DNA of 33,468 nt. Source: Hydrogenophaga sp. (GTDB lineage: Bacteria; Pseudomonadota; Gammaproteobacteria; Burkholderiales; Burkholderiaceae_C). Shown here in pieces: positions 1-8,928 of this stretch. The position numbers were made by a program, and so were the translations under genes. Numbering within the stretch: position 1 is the first letter of the stretch; every line of letters begins with the position of its first letter. The notes beneath the pieces were generated by a model, which saw only the letters and a list, made by a program, of their open reading frames with translations, was not told the DNA's origin and ran no database searches. The DNA lies in NCBI RefSeq assembly GCF_030158645.1, contig NZ_JAOASO010000127.1:1-33468 (forward strand), read 5' to 3'.

Positions 1-816
1 ACCACCCACCTCGGCCCGCAGCGCATCGTCTGCCTCACCGAAGAAACCACCGAGTGGCTCTACCTGCTCGGGCAGGAGCGCCGCATCGTCGGCATTTCGG
101 GCTACACGGTGCGCCCGCGCCGGGCGCGCGAAGAGAAACCCAAGGTCAGCGCCTTCCTCAGCGCCAAGATCGACAAGATCCTGGCGCTGGAGCCGGACTG
201 CGTGTTCGGTTTTTCAGATTTGCAGGCCGACATTGCGGCGCTGCTGATCCGTGCGGGTGTGCAGGTCACGGTGTTCAACCAGCGCAGCGTGGACGAGATC
301 CATTCCATGCTGTTCCAGGTGGCGGCCATGGTCGGCTGTGCCGAGGCGGGGCTGGCCTGGATCGAGGCCAACCGCGCACAGCTCGACGGCATTCGCGAAG
401 CGGTGGAGGCGCTGCAGGCGCAAGGCAAACGCCGACCGCGCGTGTTCTTTGAAGAGTGGGACGAGCCGCACATCAGCGGCATCCGCTGGGTCTCGGAGCT
501 GCTGGGCATCGCGGGCGGCGACGATGTGTTTCCCGAACTCGCCACGCAGCCGCTGGGCAAGCACCGCATCATTGCCGACGGTGCCGAGATCGTGCGCCGC
601 AATCCCGACATCGTCATCGGCTCGTGGTGCGGCAAGAAGTTCCGGCCCGAGAAAGTGGCTGCGCGCGCGGGGTGGCAGGACGTGGCGGCGGTGAAGACCG
701 GACAGCTGTTCGAGATCAAGTCGGCCGACATCCTGCAGCCCGGGCCGGCCGCACTCACCGATGGCGTGGCGCAGATGCACCGCATCGTGTCCGACTGGAT
801 GCATGAGCATGGTTGA
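1..816 (+). CDS. BtuF-like cobalamin/corrinoid-binding protein (5' end cut by window)
   Basis: The reading frame is open from the first base, so the start lies upstream; 271 residues are visible. The protein begins near RIVCLTEETTEWLYLLG, the usual first strand and helix of class III periplasmic binding proteins (BtuF/FhuD fold). It continues with YTVRPRRAREEKPKVSAFLSAKIDKILALEPD and a second lobe ending in ILQPGPAALTDGVAQMHRIV. This subtype is commonly annotated as cobalamin-binding protein in Burkholderiales. It is the first of two BtuF-like proteins here; the second (1369-2247) has a clear signal peptide. No signal peptide is visible in this one, but a few N-terminal residues are missing. 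It overlaps cobU by 14 bases, so the two are probably co-translated. A role in corrinoid capture is inferred from fold and neighbours; the exact ligand is not shown. Confidence 0.85.
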   Translation, partial: TTHLGPQRIVCLTEETTEWLYLLGQERRIVGISGYTVRPRRAREEKPKVSAFLSAKIDKILALEPDCVFGFSDLQADIAALLIRAGVQVTVFNQRSVDEIHSMLFQVAAMVGCAEAGLAWIEANRAQLDGIREAVEALQAQGKRRPRVFFEEWDEPHISGIRWVSELLGIAGGDDVFPELATQPLGKHRIIADGAEIVRRNPDIVIGSWCGKKFRPEKVAARAGWQDVAAVKTGQLFEIKSADILQPGPAALTDGVAQMHRIVSDWMHEHG

Positions 817-1372
817 CATCGCGCGCAGCGAATTCATTCTGGGCGGTCAGAAGAGCGGCAAGTCGCGACGCGCCGAACTGATCGCCAGACAATGGCTGGA
901 CGCCACGGTGGCGCACCGAGCGGTGCTGGTCGCCACCGGCCAGGCCTGGGACGACGAGATGCGCGAGCGCATCGCGCGACACCAGCGCGATCGCATGGTG
1001 CGCGTGCCCGGCATGGTCACGGTGGAAGAACCCCTGGCCCTGGCCGAGGTGCTGCAGCGGCACAGCGCACCGCAAACCCTGGTGGTGGTCGACTGCCTCA
1101 CGCTGTGGCTCACCAACCTGCTGATGCCGGCGCATGGCGAGCCGCTGGACGCCGAAGGGCCCACCAGAGAGCTGTGTCGTGTGATCGAACGGGCCCAGGG
1201 CCCGGTGGTGCTGGTGGGCAACGAAATCGGTTTGGGCGTGATTCCGATGGGGCGCGACGTGCGCGCCTTTGTGGATGCGCTGGGTGGCTTGAACCAGTCT
1301 GTGGCGGGCGTCTGCGCACGCGTCACGCTGATGGCCGCCGGTCTGCCCTTGACATTGAAAGAGCCGGGATGA
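803..1372 (+). CDS. cobU: Adenosylcobinamide kinase / adenosylcobinamide-phosphate guanylyltransferase
   Basis: A bifunctional cytosolic enzyme (CobU/CobP family) that phosphorylates adenosylcobinamide and then attaches GMP, giving the AdoCbi-GDP used by CobS (267-residue product at 13334). The 189-residue length is normal. The P-loop GGQKSGKS is at residues 14-21, and the late motif NEIGLGVIPMGRDVRAFVDALGGLNQ is typical of the family. I chose ATG 803, with ATG 809 as an alternative. An upstream in-frame ATG at 761 would add residues unlike any CobU N-terminus and lies deep in the preceding gene. The start overlaps the preceding gene by 14 bases and the stop overlaps the ATG of btuF (ATGA), so translation is probably coupled on both sides. 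Confidence 0.93.
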   Translation: MSMVDIARSEFILGGQKSGKSRRAELIARQWLDATVAHRAVLVATGQAWDDEMRERIARHQRDRMVRVPGMVTVEEPLALAEVLQRHSAPQTLVVVDCLTLWLTNLLMPAHGEPLDAEGPTRELCRVIERAQGPVVLVGNEIGLGVIPMGRDVRAFVDALGGLNQSVAGVCARVTLMAAGLPLTLKEPG

Positions 1373-2247
1373 AGACCATGTCCATTCGACGCTGGCTGGG
1401 TGCTGCCGCCGTGCTGTGTTGGGCGACCGCCTTGCACGCCGCCGGCCTGCAGGTGACGGATGACCGGGGCGTGGTGGTGTCGTTGCCGCAGTCGCCGCAG
1501 CGCATCGTGTCGCTGCTGCCTTCGCTCACCGAGACCGTGTGTGAACTCGGCCAGTGCCACCGGCTGGTGGGTGTCGATCGTTATTCCAACCACCCGGCCC
1601 CGGTGCGGGACCTGCCCAAAACGGGCGGCGGCATCGACCCCAACGTCGAGGCCATCGTGGCGCTCAAGCCCGACGTGGTGCTGATGGCCACCTCGTCGCG
1701 CGGTGTGCAAAGGCTGGAGGCGTTGGGCTTGAAGGTGCTGGCCATGGAGCCCAAGAGCTCGGCGGATGCGAAACGGGTCATGGGCAAGCTGGGCCAGTTG
1801 CTGGAGGTGTCGGATGCCGATCGCATCTGGCGCGCCATCGATGCGGGTGTGATGGCAGCGGCGCAGTCGTTGCCTGCCGACGCACGTTCGCTGCGCGTGT
1901 ATTACGAGGTCAGCACGGGTGGTTACGCGGCCGGCACGCAGTCGTTCATCGGCGAACTGATGGCGCGACTGGGTGTGCAGAACATCCTCACGCCCGATCT
2001 CGGCCCGTTCCCGCGCATCAACCCCGAGTACGTGGTGCGTGCCAACCCCGACCTCATCATGATCGGCGTGCGCAATGTGCAGGGCATGGCGCAGCGCCCG
2101 GGTTGGCGCGGCATGCGCGCCCTGCGCGAGCAGCGGGTGTGTGTTTTCACCGAAGCCGAATCCGACGTGCTGGTGCGCCCGGGTCCGCGCATGGCAGAAG
2201 CGGCCCGCATCATGGCGCGCTGCATCGGTGACAAAGGCCGGCGGTGA
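1369..2247 (+). CDS. btuF: Vitamin B12 ABC transporter, periplasmic substrate-binding protein
   Basis: A 292-residue binding protein of the BtuF/FecB class that would deliver corrinoids to BtuCD. The N-terminus is a standard Sec signal: basic MKTMSIRR, a hydrophobic stretch, and a likely cleavage site after ALHA near residue 25. The mature part has VTDDRGVVVSLPQSPQRIVSLLPSLTETVCELG, then DRYSNHPAPVRDLPKTGG and NVEAIVALKPDVVLM, all usual for this family. ATG 1369 overlaps the cobU stop (ATGA); ATG 1378 is an in-frame alternative that would keep the signal peptide. The gene ends in a 4-base overlap with btuC. Family membership is clear. The substrate is assigned as B12/cobinamide because the genes on both sides are cobalamin genes; heme or siderophore carriers share the fold. 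Confidence 0.92.
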   Translation: MKTMSIRRWLGAAAVLCWATALHAAGLQVTDDRGVVVSLPQSPQRIVSLLPSLTETVCELGQCHRLVGVDRYSNHPAPVRDLPKTGGGIDPNVEAIVALKPDVVLMATSSRGVQRLEALGLKVLAMEPKSSADAKRVMGKLGQLLEVSDADRIWRAIDAGVMAAAQSLPADARSLRVYYEVSTGGYAAGTQSFIGELMARLGVQNILTPDLGPFPRINPEYVVRANPDLIMIGVRNVQGMAQRPGWRGMRALREQRVCVFTEAESDVLVRPGPRMAEAARIMARCIGDKGRR

Positions 2248-3248
2248 GCGGTGCGCGCCACAGCCTCTGGCTCGCCAGCGCCTTGCTGCTGGCGGCGGCG
2301 GCGGTGCTGCTGCTGGGCGCCGGCGTGGGCAGCACCGGGTTTGACAGCGTGTTGAACGCGCGCACCGACCCGGTGGCCTGGCAGATCCTGTGGGACATCC
2401 GTGTGCCTCGCACGCTGGGCGCCTGGGTGGCCGGTGGCTTGCTGGGTCTCGCCGGTGCGGTGGCGCAGGGCCTGTTCCGCAACCCGCTGGCCGACCCCTA
2501 CCTGCTGGGCAGCGCCTCGGGCGCAGCACTCGGTGTGGCCTTGGCGCTGGCCTTGTTCGGCACCTCGCCGTTTGCCACGCAGTGGCTGGTGCGCCTGGGC
2601 CTGACCAGCGCAGCCTTCGCCGGTGCGGTGCTCGGCGTGGTGCTCACGCTGGCGCTGGCCAAGGGCGTGCAGCACACGCTGCGCCTGCTGCTGGCCGGTG
2701 TGATCGTGGGGGTGGTGCTGGGTGCCGGGCGCGACCTGGTCACCATCGCTTCGCCCGACACCTTGCAGGCCATGCAGGGCTTCATGCTGGGCAGCACCGG
2801 TTTTGTGGGCTGGGCGGCGTGCGGTGTGATGGCCGCGATGTTGTTGGTCACCGTGTTGGTGGCGGCCTCGCTGGGGCGCGTGCTCGACGGCCTGGCCCTG
2901 GGCGAGGCCACGGCACTCAGCCTGGGTTTGCCGCTGGGCGCCGTGCGTGGTGTCCTGGTGGCCGTGCTGGCGCTGGCCACCGGTGCGGCCGTCGCGCAAA
3001 CCGGCTTGATCGCATTCGTGGGCCTGGCCTCGCCGCACCTGGTGCGCTCCATCGTCAAGACCACACACGCCCGACTGCTGGTGTTGAGTGCCTTGATGGG
3101 CGGCCTGTTGCTGATGGCCGCCGACGTGCTCGCGCGCTGGATCATCGCGCCCCAGGAGTTGCCCGTGGGCGTGCTCACCGCCGTGCTCGGCGGCAGCTAT
3201 TTGTTGTGGCTGATGCACCGGCGGCGCCGGCCGGGGGGTGGGCTGTGA
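2244..3248 (+). CDS. btuC: Vitamin B12 ABC transporter, inner-membrane permease
   Basis: A FecCD-family permease of 334 residues, the normal size. It is almost entirely hydrophobic helices and carries family landmarks: RVPRTLGAWVAGGLLGLAGAVAQGLFRNPLADPYLLGSASGAALG near residues 50-95, and GLIAFVGLASPHLVRSI near 255-270, where the permease contacts the ATPase. The GTG start at 2244 overlaps the btuF stop (GTGA), and the end runs into the start of btuD, so binding protein, permease and ATPase form one translationally coupled transporter unit. The substrate assignment rests on the cobalamin context. Confidence 0.93.
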   Translation: MSGARHSLWLASALLLAAAAVLLLGAGVGSTGFDSVLNARTDPVAWQILWDIRVPRTLGAWVAGGLLGLAGAVAQGLFRNPLADPYLLGSASGAALGVALALALFGTSPFATQWLVRLGLTSAAFAGAVLGVVLTLALAKGVQHTLRLLLAGVIVGVVLGAGRDLVTIASPDTLQAMQGFMLGSTGFVGWAACGVMAAMLLVTVLVAASLGRVLDGLALGEATALSLGLPLGAVRGVLVAVLALATGAAVAQTGLIAFVGLASPHLVRSIVKTTHARLLVLSALMGGLLLMAADVLARWIIAPQELPVGVLTAVLGGSYLLWLMHRRRRPGGGL

Positions 3249-3250
3249 CC

Positions 3251-4006
3251 ATGGCGCTCAAGACCCAGGGTGTCGGGGTGGCGCTGGGCGACACCCTGGT
3301 GCTGCACGGCATCGACGTGTCTTTCATGGCCTCGCGCTGGACCAGCGTTGTCGGACCGAACGGCGCGGGCAAGTCGACCTTGCTGAAAGCGTTGGCGGGC
3401 CTGCTGCCGCACAGCGGTCAGGTGCTGCTGATGGACCGGCCGCTGGCACAGTGGCGCGGTCGCGAGCGCGCGCGCTGCCTGGCCTGGCTGGGTCAGGGCG
3501 AACAGGGTGCGGACGACCTCAGCGTGTGGGACGTGGCCATGCTCGGTCGCTTGCCGCACCAGCCCTGGCTCGCCACGCCTTCGCACGCCGACCGCGTGGC
3601 CGTGGAGCAGGCCTTGCGCGCCACCCAGGCCTGGGACTGGCGCGAGCGGCCGCTCGGCGCGCTCTCCGGCGGCGAGCGCCAGCGCGTGCTGCTGGCCCGT
3701 CTGCTGGCGGTGGACGCCGATGTGCTGCTGATGGACGAACCCCTGGCCAACCTCGATCCGCCCCACCAGGCCGACTGGCTGCTGCTGGTGCGCGAGCTGG
3801 TCGGGCGCGGCAAGACCGTGGTGAGCGTGCTGCACGAGATCGGCATGGCGCTGCACGCCGACCGGATGGTGGTGATGGCGCAAGGCCGGATGGTGCACCA
3901 GGGCGCCTGCGAAGATCCGCGGACCCACCAGGCGCTGGAAGACGTTTTTGACCACCGCATCGCCATCCATCCCCTGGGCGACCAGTGGGTGGCGGTGCCC
4001 CGTTGA
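3251..4006 (+). CDS. btuD: Vitamin B12 ABC transporter, ATP-binding protein
   Basis: A cytosolic ATPase (251 residues) that powers the BtuC permease. Visible motifs in order are Walker A GPNGAGKST at residues 35-43, Q-loop near Q82, signature LSGGERQR at 138-145, Walker B LLMDEP with D162/E163 followed by the D-loop LANLD, and the switch histidine in VLHEIG near 197. ATG 3251 starts two bases after the btuC stop. A GTG at 3245 would overlap that stop and add two residues, and it is equally possible because neighbouring junctions use such overlaps. This ends the transporter block; cobO follows after 17 bases with its own GGAG site. Confidence 0.93.
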   Translation: MALKTQGVGVALGDTLVLHGIDVSFMASRWTSVVGPNGAGKSTLLKALAGLLPHSGQVLLMDRPLAQWRGRERARCLAWLGQGEQGADDLSVWDVAMLGRLPHQPWLATPSHADRVAVEQALRATQAWDWRERPLGALSGGERQRVLLARLLAVDADVLLMDEPLANLDPPHQADWLLLVRELVGRGKTVVSVLHEIGMALHADRMVVMAQGRMVHQGACEDPRTHQALEDVFDHRIAIHPLGDQWVAVPR

Positions 4007-4023
4007 CTTTTTGGAGACCGCTG

Positions 4024-4605
4024 ATGCAGATCGAATCACCCCCCACCGACAAGCGCTACGAGAAGCCCGAAGGTGAACGCCGCGGCCTGGTCATCGTCCA
4101 CACCGGCGACGGCAAGGGCAAGAGCACGGCGGCGTTTGGTCTGGCGCTGCGGGCGTTTGGCCGCACGCATGTGCACGGCAAGCTCGTGAAAGTCTTTCAG
4201 TTCATGAAAGTGCCTTCGGCGCGTTTTGGCGAGCACCGCGTGTTCGAACAGCTCGGTTTGCCGATCGAAGGGCTGGGGGATGGGTTCAGCTGGAAGAGCC
4301 AGGACCTGGAGCATTCGGCCCAGCTGGCGCGCGACGGGTGGCTGAAAGCCCGGGACGCGATCCTGAATGGTGAATACTTCATGGTCACGCTCGACGAGCT
4401 GACCTACCCGCTGATCTACGGCTGGCTGCCGCTCGACGAGGTCTTGCAGACGCTGCGCGACCGACCCCGCCACGTGCACGTGGTGATCACCGGGCGTCGC
4501 TGCCCGCCCGAGATCATCGAGCTGGCCGACACCGTGACCGAGATGACCCTGGTGAAACACGCGTTCAAGGCGGGCATTCCCGCCCAGCGCGGCATCGAAG
4601 ATTGA
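4024..4605 (+). CDS. cobO: Cob(I)yrinic acid a,c-diamide adenosyltransferase
   Basis: A CobA/CobO/BtuR-type enzyme that transfers the adenosyl group of ATP to the cobalt of reduced corrinoids. Its 193 residues fit the family. The modified P-loop GDGKGKST lies at residues 28-35, followed by VKVFQFMKVPSARFGE, the strand YFMVTLDELTYPLIYGWL, the HVVITGRRCPPEIIELADTVTEM block and the C-terminal KHAFKAGIPAQRGIED, all diagnostic. ATG 4024 is preceded by GGAG at 4013-4016. An in-frame start at 3985 would lie inside btuD. It is the last cobalamin gene before the biotin insert and is separated from bioB by 24 bases. Confidence 0.95.
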   Translation: MQIESPPTDKRYEKPEGERRGLVIVHTGDGKGKSTAAFGLALRAFGRTHVHGKLVKVFQFMKVPSARFGEHRVFEQLGLPIEGLGDGFSWKSQDLEHSAQLARDGWLKARDAILNGEYFMVTLDELTYPLIYGWLPLDEVLQTLRDRPRHVHVVITGRRCPPEIIELADTVTEMTLVKHAFKAGIPAQRGIED

Positions 4606-4629
4606 CCCTGTTCCCGAAAGAAGAGAACC

Positions 4630-5640
4630 ATGACCACGACCACCCTGAACGAACAACCCGTGCGCCTCGTGCCACGTCCGCCTGTTGCCGCCGCGACGAC
4701 CGAACGCTGGTCGGTCGACGATGTGGCCGCGCTGTTTGATTTGCCGTTTTCCGAGCTGATCCACCGCGCGCAAACCGTGCACCGCGAGCACTTTGACCCG
4801 ACCGAGGTCGAGCTCGCGACGCTGCTGTCGGTGAAGACCGGCGGCTGCCCCGAAGACTGCGGCTACTGCCCGCAATCGGTGCACTTCGACACCGGCCTGG
4901 AAGCCGGCAAGCTCATGGGCGTGGCCGCGGTGCGCGAAGCCGCGCAACGTGCGAAACAGGCGGGCGCCACGCGCTTCTGCATGGGCGCGGCCTGGCGCGC
5001 GCCCAAAGACCGCGACGTGGATGCCGTGGCCGAGCTCGTGCGCGCCGTGAAAGAAGAAGGCCTGGAAGCCTGCGCCACGCTGGGCATGCTCAACGAAGGC
5101 CACGCCGAAACCCTGCGCGACGCCGGTCTGGACTACTACAACCACAACCTGGACAGCGCGCCCGACTTCTACGGCGAGGTGATCACCACGCGCGACTACC
5201 AGGACCGCCTGGACACGCTGGAGCGCGTGCGCGGCGCGGGCGTGAAGGTCTGCTGCGGCGGCATCGTGGGCATGGGCGAATCGCGCCGCCAGCGCGCCGC
5301 GCTCGTGGCCCAGCTCGCCAACCTCGCGCCCGACTACCCCGAGTCCGTGCCGATCAACAACCTGGTGAAGGTGCAAGGCACGCCGCTGGCCGACCAGCCC
5401 GACCTGGACCCGCTGGAGTTCGTGCGCACCATCGCGGTGGCGCGCATCACCATGCCGCGCGCCCGCGTGCGCCTGTCGGCCGGGCGCCAGCAGATGAGCG
5501 AAGCGGTGCAGGCCCTGTGTTTCCTGGGCGGTGCCAACTCCATTTTTTACGGCGAGAAGCTGCTCACCACCGGCAACCCCGATGTGGCGGCCGACATGAA
5601 CCTGCTGGCCAAGCTGGGTCTGCGGGCACGCCGCGCCTGA
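4630..5640 (+). CDS. bioB: Biotin synthase
   Basis: A radical SAM enzyme of 336 residues that inserts sulfur into dethiobiotin, the last step of biotin synthesis. The CxxxCxxC motif binding the 4Fe-4S cluster is C73, C77 and C80 ([12 protein letters not shown]). Later family blocks include [53 protein letters not shown] and [41 protein letters not shown]. The first 25 residues are a non-conserved extension common in Burkholderiales. A purine-rich stretch just before the ATG can act as ribosome site. It starts a bioB-A-D-F block set between cobO and cbiB. Its second, sacrificial Fe-S cluster would depend on Fe-S machinery such as the isc operon in this window. Confidence 0.97.
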   Translation: MTTTTLNEQPVRLVPRPPVAAATTERWSVDDVAALFDLPFSELIHRAQTVHREHFDPTEVELATLLSVKTGGCPEDCGYCPQSVHFDTGLEAGKLMGVAAVREAAQRAKQAGATRFCMGAAWRAPKDRDVDAVAELVRAVKEEGLEACATLGMLNEGHAETLRDAGLDYYNHNLDSAPDFYGEVITTRDYQDRLDTLERVRGAGVKVCCGGIVGMGESRRQRAALVAQLANLAPDYPESVPINNLVKVQGTPLADQPDLDPLEFVRTIAVARITMPRARVRLSAGRQQMSEAVQALCFLGGANSIFYGEKLLTTGNPDVAADMNLLAKLGLRARRA

Positions 5641-5650
5641 GGCCAACGCC

Positions 5651-7027
5651 ATGTCGGTCAACGAAGCCTGGCGCCAGCGCAGCCTCGCGGCGGTCTGGCA
5701 CCCGTGCACACAGATGAAGCTGCACGCGCCGGCTGGTGCGGCCTTGCCGCTGGTTCCCGTGGCGCGCGCCGAGGGCGTGTGGCTGCACGACCATGAGGGC
5801 CACCGCTACCTGGATGCGATCAGCTCCTGGTGGGTCAACTTGTTCGGCCACAACCACCCCGCCATCCGCGCTGCACTCATCGACCAGCTCCACACGCTGG
5901 ACCACGTGATGCTTGCCGGCTTCACCCACGCGCCGGTGGTCGATCTGTCCGAACGCCTGTCCGCCCTGACCGGGTTGGGCCATGCCTTCTACGGCAGCGA
6001 CGGCGCCAGCGCCACCGAAATCGCGCTCAAGATGAGCGCGCACCACTGGCGCAATGCCGGGCGTGCGCGCAAGAACCGCTTCGTCGGCGTGGCCGGCGGT
6101 TACCACGGCGAGACCGTGGGCGCGTTGGCCGTGACCGACATCGCGCTGTTTCGCGAGGCTTACGCGCCGCTGGTGCGGTTGGGCGCCACCGTGCCCAGCC
6201 CCGATGCCCGCGCGGCCGGGCCGGGCGAGTCGGCTGCGGACGTGGCCGAACGCGCTGCGGCGGCGCTGGCCGAGTGGCTGGCCGAACACCACGAGGACAC
6301 GGCGGCGCTGATCGTCGAGCCGCTGGTGCAGTGCGCCGCCGGCATGGCCATGCACGATGCCGTGTACTTGCAGCGCGCACGCGAACTCTGCGACCGTTAT
6401 CAGGTGCACCTGGTGCTCGATGAGATCGCGGTGGGGTTCGGGCGCACCGGCACGCTGTTTGCCCACCAGCAAGCCGGCATCCGGCCCGACTTCCTGTGCC
6501 TCTCCAAAGGCCTGACCGGTGGCACGCTGCCGCTGTCGGTGGTGCTCACCACCGACGCGGTGTACGCCGCCTTCTACGACGACCAGGTCGCGCGCGGCTT
6601 CCTGCATTCGCACAGCTACACCGGCAACCCGCTGGCCTGCCGCGCGGCGCTGGCCACGCTGGACCTGTTCGAGCAGACGGATGCGCTTCGCCACAACGTG
6701 GGCACCGGCGAGCGCCTGGCCGCGCAGTTTGCGCCGCTGTCCAGCCACCCCCGTGTGCGCCACGCACGGCGCCAGGGAATGATCTTCGCTTGGGACGTGA
6801 GCAGCAGCCTGCCCGACTTTGCCCGCCGCTACGCCCGCCATGCGCTTGAGCAGGGCCTGCTGCTGCGCCCCATCGGCCACACGCTGTACGCGATGCCGCC
6901 GTACGTCATCGACGAAGCCGAAGGTGCCTTTCTGGCTGCGGGCGCGTTGGCCGCGCTGCAGGCCGCGCTGGCCGAAGAAGCGCCCACCGGCGCGCTCGCC
7001 CTCGAAGGGGTGTGCGATGGCGTTTGA
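5651..7027 (+). CDS. bioA: Adenosylmethionine-8-amino-7-oxononanoate aminotransferase
   Basis: A PLP-dependent class III aminotransferase (458 residues) that converts KAPA to DAPA using S-adenosylmethionine as amino donor. The N-terminal WHPCTQMK and the HDHEGHRYLDAISSWWVNLFGHNHP segment are specific to BioA. The PLP lysine is K286 in LSKGLTGGTLPLSVVLTT, and the cofactor aspartate is in LVLDEIAVGFGRTG. It begins 10 bases after bioB. Its last 11 bases overlap bioD, so bioD is probably translated by coupling. Confidence 0.96.
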   Translation: MSVNEAWRQRSLAAVWHPCTQMKLHAPAGAALPLVPVARAEGVWLHDHEGHRYLDAISSWWVNLFGHNHPAIRAALIDQLHTLDHVMLAGFTHAPVVDLSERLSALTGLGHAFYGSDGASATEIALKMSAHHWRNAGRARKNRFVGVAGGYHGETVGALAVTDIALFREAYAPLVRLGATVPSPDARAAGPGESAADVAERAAAALAEWLAEHHEDTAALIVEPLVQCAAGMAMHDAVYLQRARELCDRYQVHLVLDEIAVGFGRTGTLFAHQQAGIRPDFLCLSKGLTGGTLPLSVVLTTDAVYAAFYDDQVARGFLHSHSYTGNPLACRAALATLDLFEQTDALRHNVGTGERLAAQFAPLSSHPRVRHARRQGMIFAWDVSSSLPDFARRYARHALEQGLLLRPIGHTLYAMPPYVIDEAEGAFLAAGALAALQAALAEEAPTGALALEGVCDGV

Positions 7028-7697
7028 CGGCTGCTTCGTCACCGGCACCGACACCGGGGTGGGCAAGACGCTGGTGAGTGCGGCCTTGCTGCACACGCTG
7101 GCGCGCCACCACCGGCGCGTGGTCGGCATGAAGCCGGTGGCGGCCGGGTTGATCGAGCACGCTGGCCAATGGGTCAGCGAAGACGTGCTCGCGCTGCGCG
7201 CGGCGTCCACCTTGACCGTGCCCGCCGCACTCGACAACCCGGTGGCTTTGCCCGACCCCCTGGCGCCTCACATCGCGGCCGAGCGGGCAGGGCGGTCCGT
7301 GACCGTGGCCGGCCTGCTCGCGGCGCACCGAGAGCTGCAGGCCATGGCCGACGTGGTGGTGGTCGAAGGTGCCGGCGGCTGGCGCGTGCCGGTCAACGAC
7401 CGCGAGACCCTGGCCGACTTGGCCCGTGCCATCGGTGCGCCCGTGGTGCTGGTGGTCGGCCTGCGCCTGGGGTGCCTGAACCACGCGCTGCTGAGCGCCG
7501 AGGCCATCCGCGCCGACGGTCTGCAGCTGGCGGGCTGGGTGGCGAATGCGGTGGACCCCGACATGCCTTGCCGCGATGAAAACGTGCACGCCTTGTGCCA
7601 ACGCCTGCCCGCGCCGCTGCTGGGCACCGTGGCCTGGCACACCGGATCGCCCGACGCGCGCCAGATCGCGCTGCAACTGCCCCCTGGGTGGCACTGA
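7017..7697 (+). CDS. bioD: Dethiobiotin synthetase
   Basis: An ATP- and CO2-dependent enzyme that closes the ureido ring of dethiobiotin, the substrate of BioB. It has 226 residues. The P-loop GTDTGVGKT occupies residues 10-18, KPVAAGL supplies the conserved lysine, [14 protein letters not shown] is the family's second signature, and [13 protein letters not shown] follows. ATG 7017 places the P-loop correctly and overlaps bioA by 11 bases; the longer in-frame reading from 6819 only shadows bioA. bioF follows after 10 bases with an AAGGA site. Confidence 0.95.
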   Translation: MAFDGCFVTGTDTGVGKTLVSAALLHTLARHHRRVVGMKPVAAGLIEHAGQWVSEDVLALRAASTLTVPAALDNPVALPDPLAPHIAAERAGRSVTVAGLLAAHRELQAMADVVVVEGAGGWRVPVNDRETLADLARAIGAPVVLVVGLRLGCLNHALLSAEAIRADGLQLAGWVANAVDPDMPCRDENVHALCQRLPAPLLGTVAWHTGSPDARQIALQLPPGWH

Positions 7698-7707
7698 AGG
7701 AACGACC

Positions 7708-8928
7708 GTGAGCTGGCTGAATGAATTCGACGACCGACTGGCCGCGCTGGATGCCCAGTCGCTGCGCCGCCGCCGCCGCGAGGTGGTGCCTGAACAGGGC
7801 GCCCGCCTCAACGTCGATGGCGAATCGCTGCTGGCCTTCTGCAGCAACGACTACCTGGGCCTGTCGCAGGCGCCCGAGCTGCGCGAGGCGGTGCGCACCG
7901 CGGTGGACCACTACGGCGTGGGTGCAGGTGCGTCGCCCATGGTCAGCGGCCACAGCGTGGCCAATGCCGCGCTGGAGCGCGAACTGGCCGGGGCCGTGGG
8001 CCTGCCGCGCGCGCTGTATTTCTACGCGGGTTACGCCACCAACGCGAGCATCGTGCCGGCGCTGGTGGGCGAGGGCGATGCGCTGTTCTCCGACGCGCTG
8101 AACCACGCCTGCCTGATCGATGGCGCGCGCTTGTCCAAAGCCGTCGTGCACCGCTACCGCCATGCCGACCTGCGGCAGCTCGACGCGTTGCTGGCGGCCA
8201 GCCCGGCGCGCCGCAAGCTGGTGCTCAGCGACGCGGTGTTCAGCATGGACGGCGACGTCGCCGACATCGCCACCTTGCACGCGCTGTGCGAGCGGCACGA
8301 CGCGCTGCTCTTGCTGGACGACGCGCACGGCTTCGGCGTGCTCGGGCCGCAAGGCCGTGGCGCGCTGGCCGCCGTTGGCCTCACGGGCGCTGGCGCTTCA
8401 CCGCGCGTGCTTTACATGGCCACGCTGGGCAAGGCGCTGGGCGTGGCGGGTGCGTTCGTGGCCGGGCCCGATCGTCTGGTGGAGTGGCTGCTGCAGAAAA
8501 CCCGCAGCTACACCTACGCCACCGCCGCGCCGGCCTTGCTGGCCGAGGCGGTGCGGGCGAGCCTGCGTTGCGTGCTGGGGGCCGACGGCGAGCACCGGCG
8601 CCAGCAGCTGCGGGCGCGCATTGCGCAACTGCGCACGGGCCTCGCGCCGGGCGCGGATGGGCGCATCGACGCGGCTGGCTGGACCTTGATGCCTTCCGAC
8701 ACCGCCATTCAGCCGCTGGTGATCGGCGACAACGAGACCGCGCTGTCCGTGATGGCCGCGTTGCGCGATCAGGGCCTGTGGGTGCCCGCGATCCGCCCGC
8801 CGACGGTGCCGGCGGGCACGGCGCGGCTGCGCATCGCGCTGTCGGCCGCACACGACGCTGCAGACGTGGACACGCTGTTGCGCGCGCTGCGCATGGCGGC
8901 GGCCCGCACCGCCATGGCCACCGCATGA
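7708..8928 (+). CDS. bioF: 8-amino-7-oxononanoate synthase
   Basis: A PLP enzyme of the alpha-oxoamine synthase family that condenses pimeloyl-thioester with alanine to make KAPA, the first committed step of the biotin ring. It uses a GTG start at 7708 ([14 protein letters not shown]), with AAGGA about 8 bases upstream. It has 406 residues. The family blocks are [42 protein letters not shown], and the PLP lysine K242 in [16 protein letters not shown]. The stop overlaps the ATG of cbiB by 4 bases (ATGA), which ties the biotin block to the following cobalamin genes. No bioC or bioH is present in this window, so pimeloyl supply must be encoded elsewhere. Confidence 0.95.
   Translation: MSWLNEFDDRLAALDAQSLRRRRREVVPEQGARLNVDGESLLAFCSNDYLGLSQAPELREAVRTAVDHYGVGAGASPMVSGHSVANAALERELAGAVGLPRALYFYAGYATNASIVPALVGEGDALFSDALNHACLIDGARLSKAVVHRYRHADLRQLDALLAASPARRKLVLSDAVFSMDGDVADIATLHALCERHDALLLLDDAHGFGVLGPQGRGALAAVGLTGAGASPRVLYMATLGKALGVAGAFVAGPDRLVEWLLQKTRSYTYATAAPALLAEAVRASLRCVLGADGEHRRQQLRARIAQLRTGLAPGADGRIDAAGWTLMPSDTAIQPLVIGDNETALSVMAALRDQGLWVPAIRPPTVPAGTARLRIALSAAHDAADVDTLLRALRMAAARTAMATA

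Noticed and set aside
1..800. Cobalamin riboswitch controlling the cluster
   Set aside because: No B12-box-like structure is visible. The window starts inside a coding region, so any riboswitch would be upstream.
847..2529. 560-codon minus-strand open frame over cobU, btuF and btuC, plus similar long antisense frames at 4036-5709, 5564-7237 and 12278-13870
   Set aside because: All are shadows of well-recognised plus-strand enzymes. They lack ribosome sites and recognisable domains.
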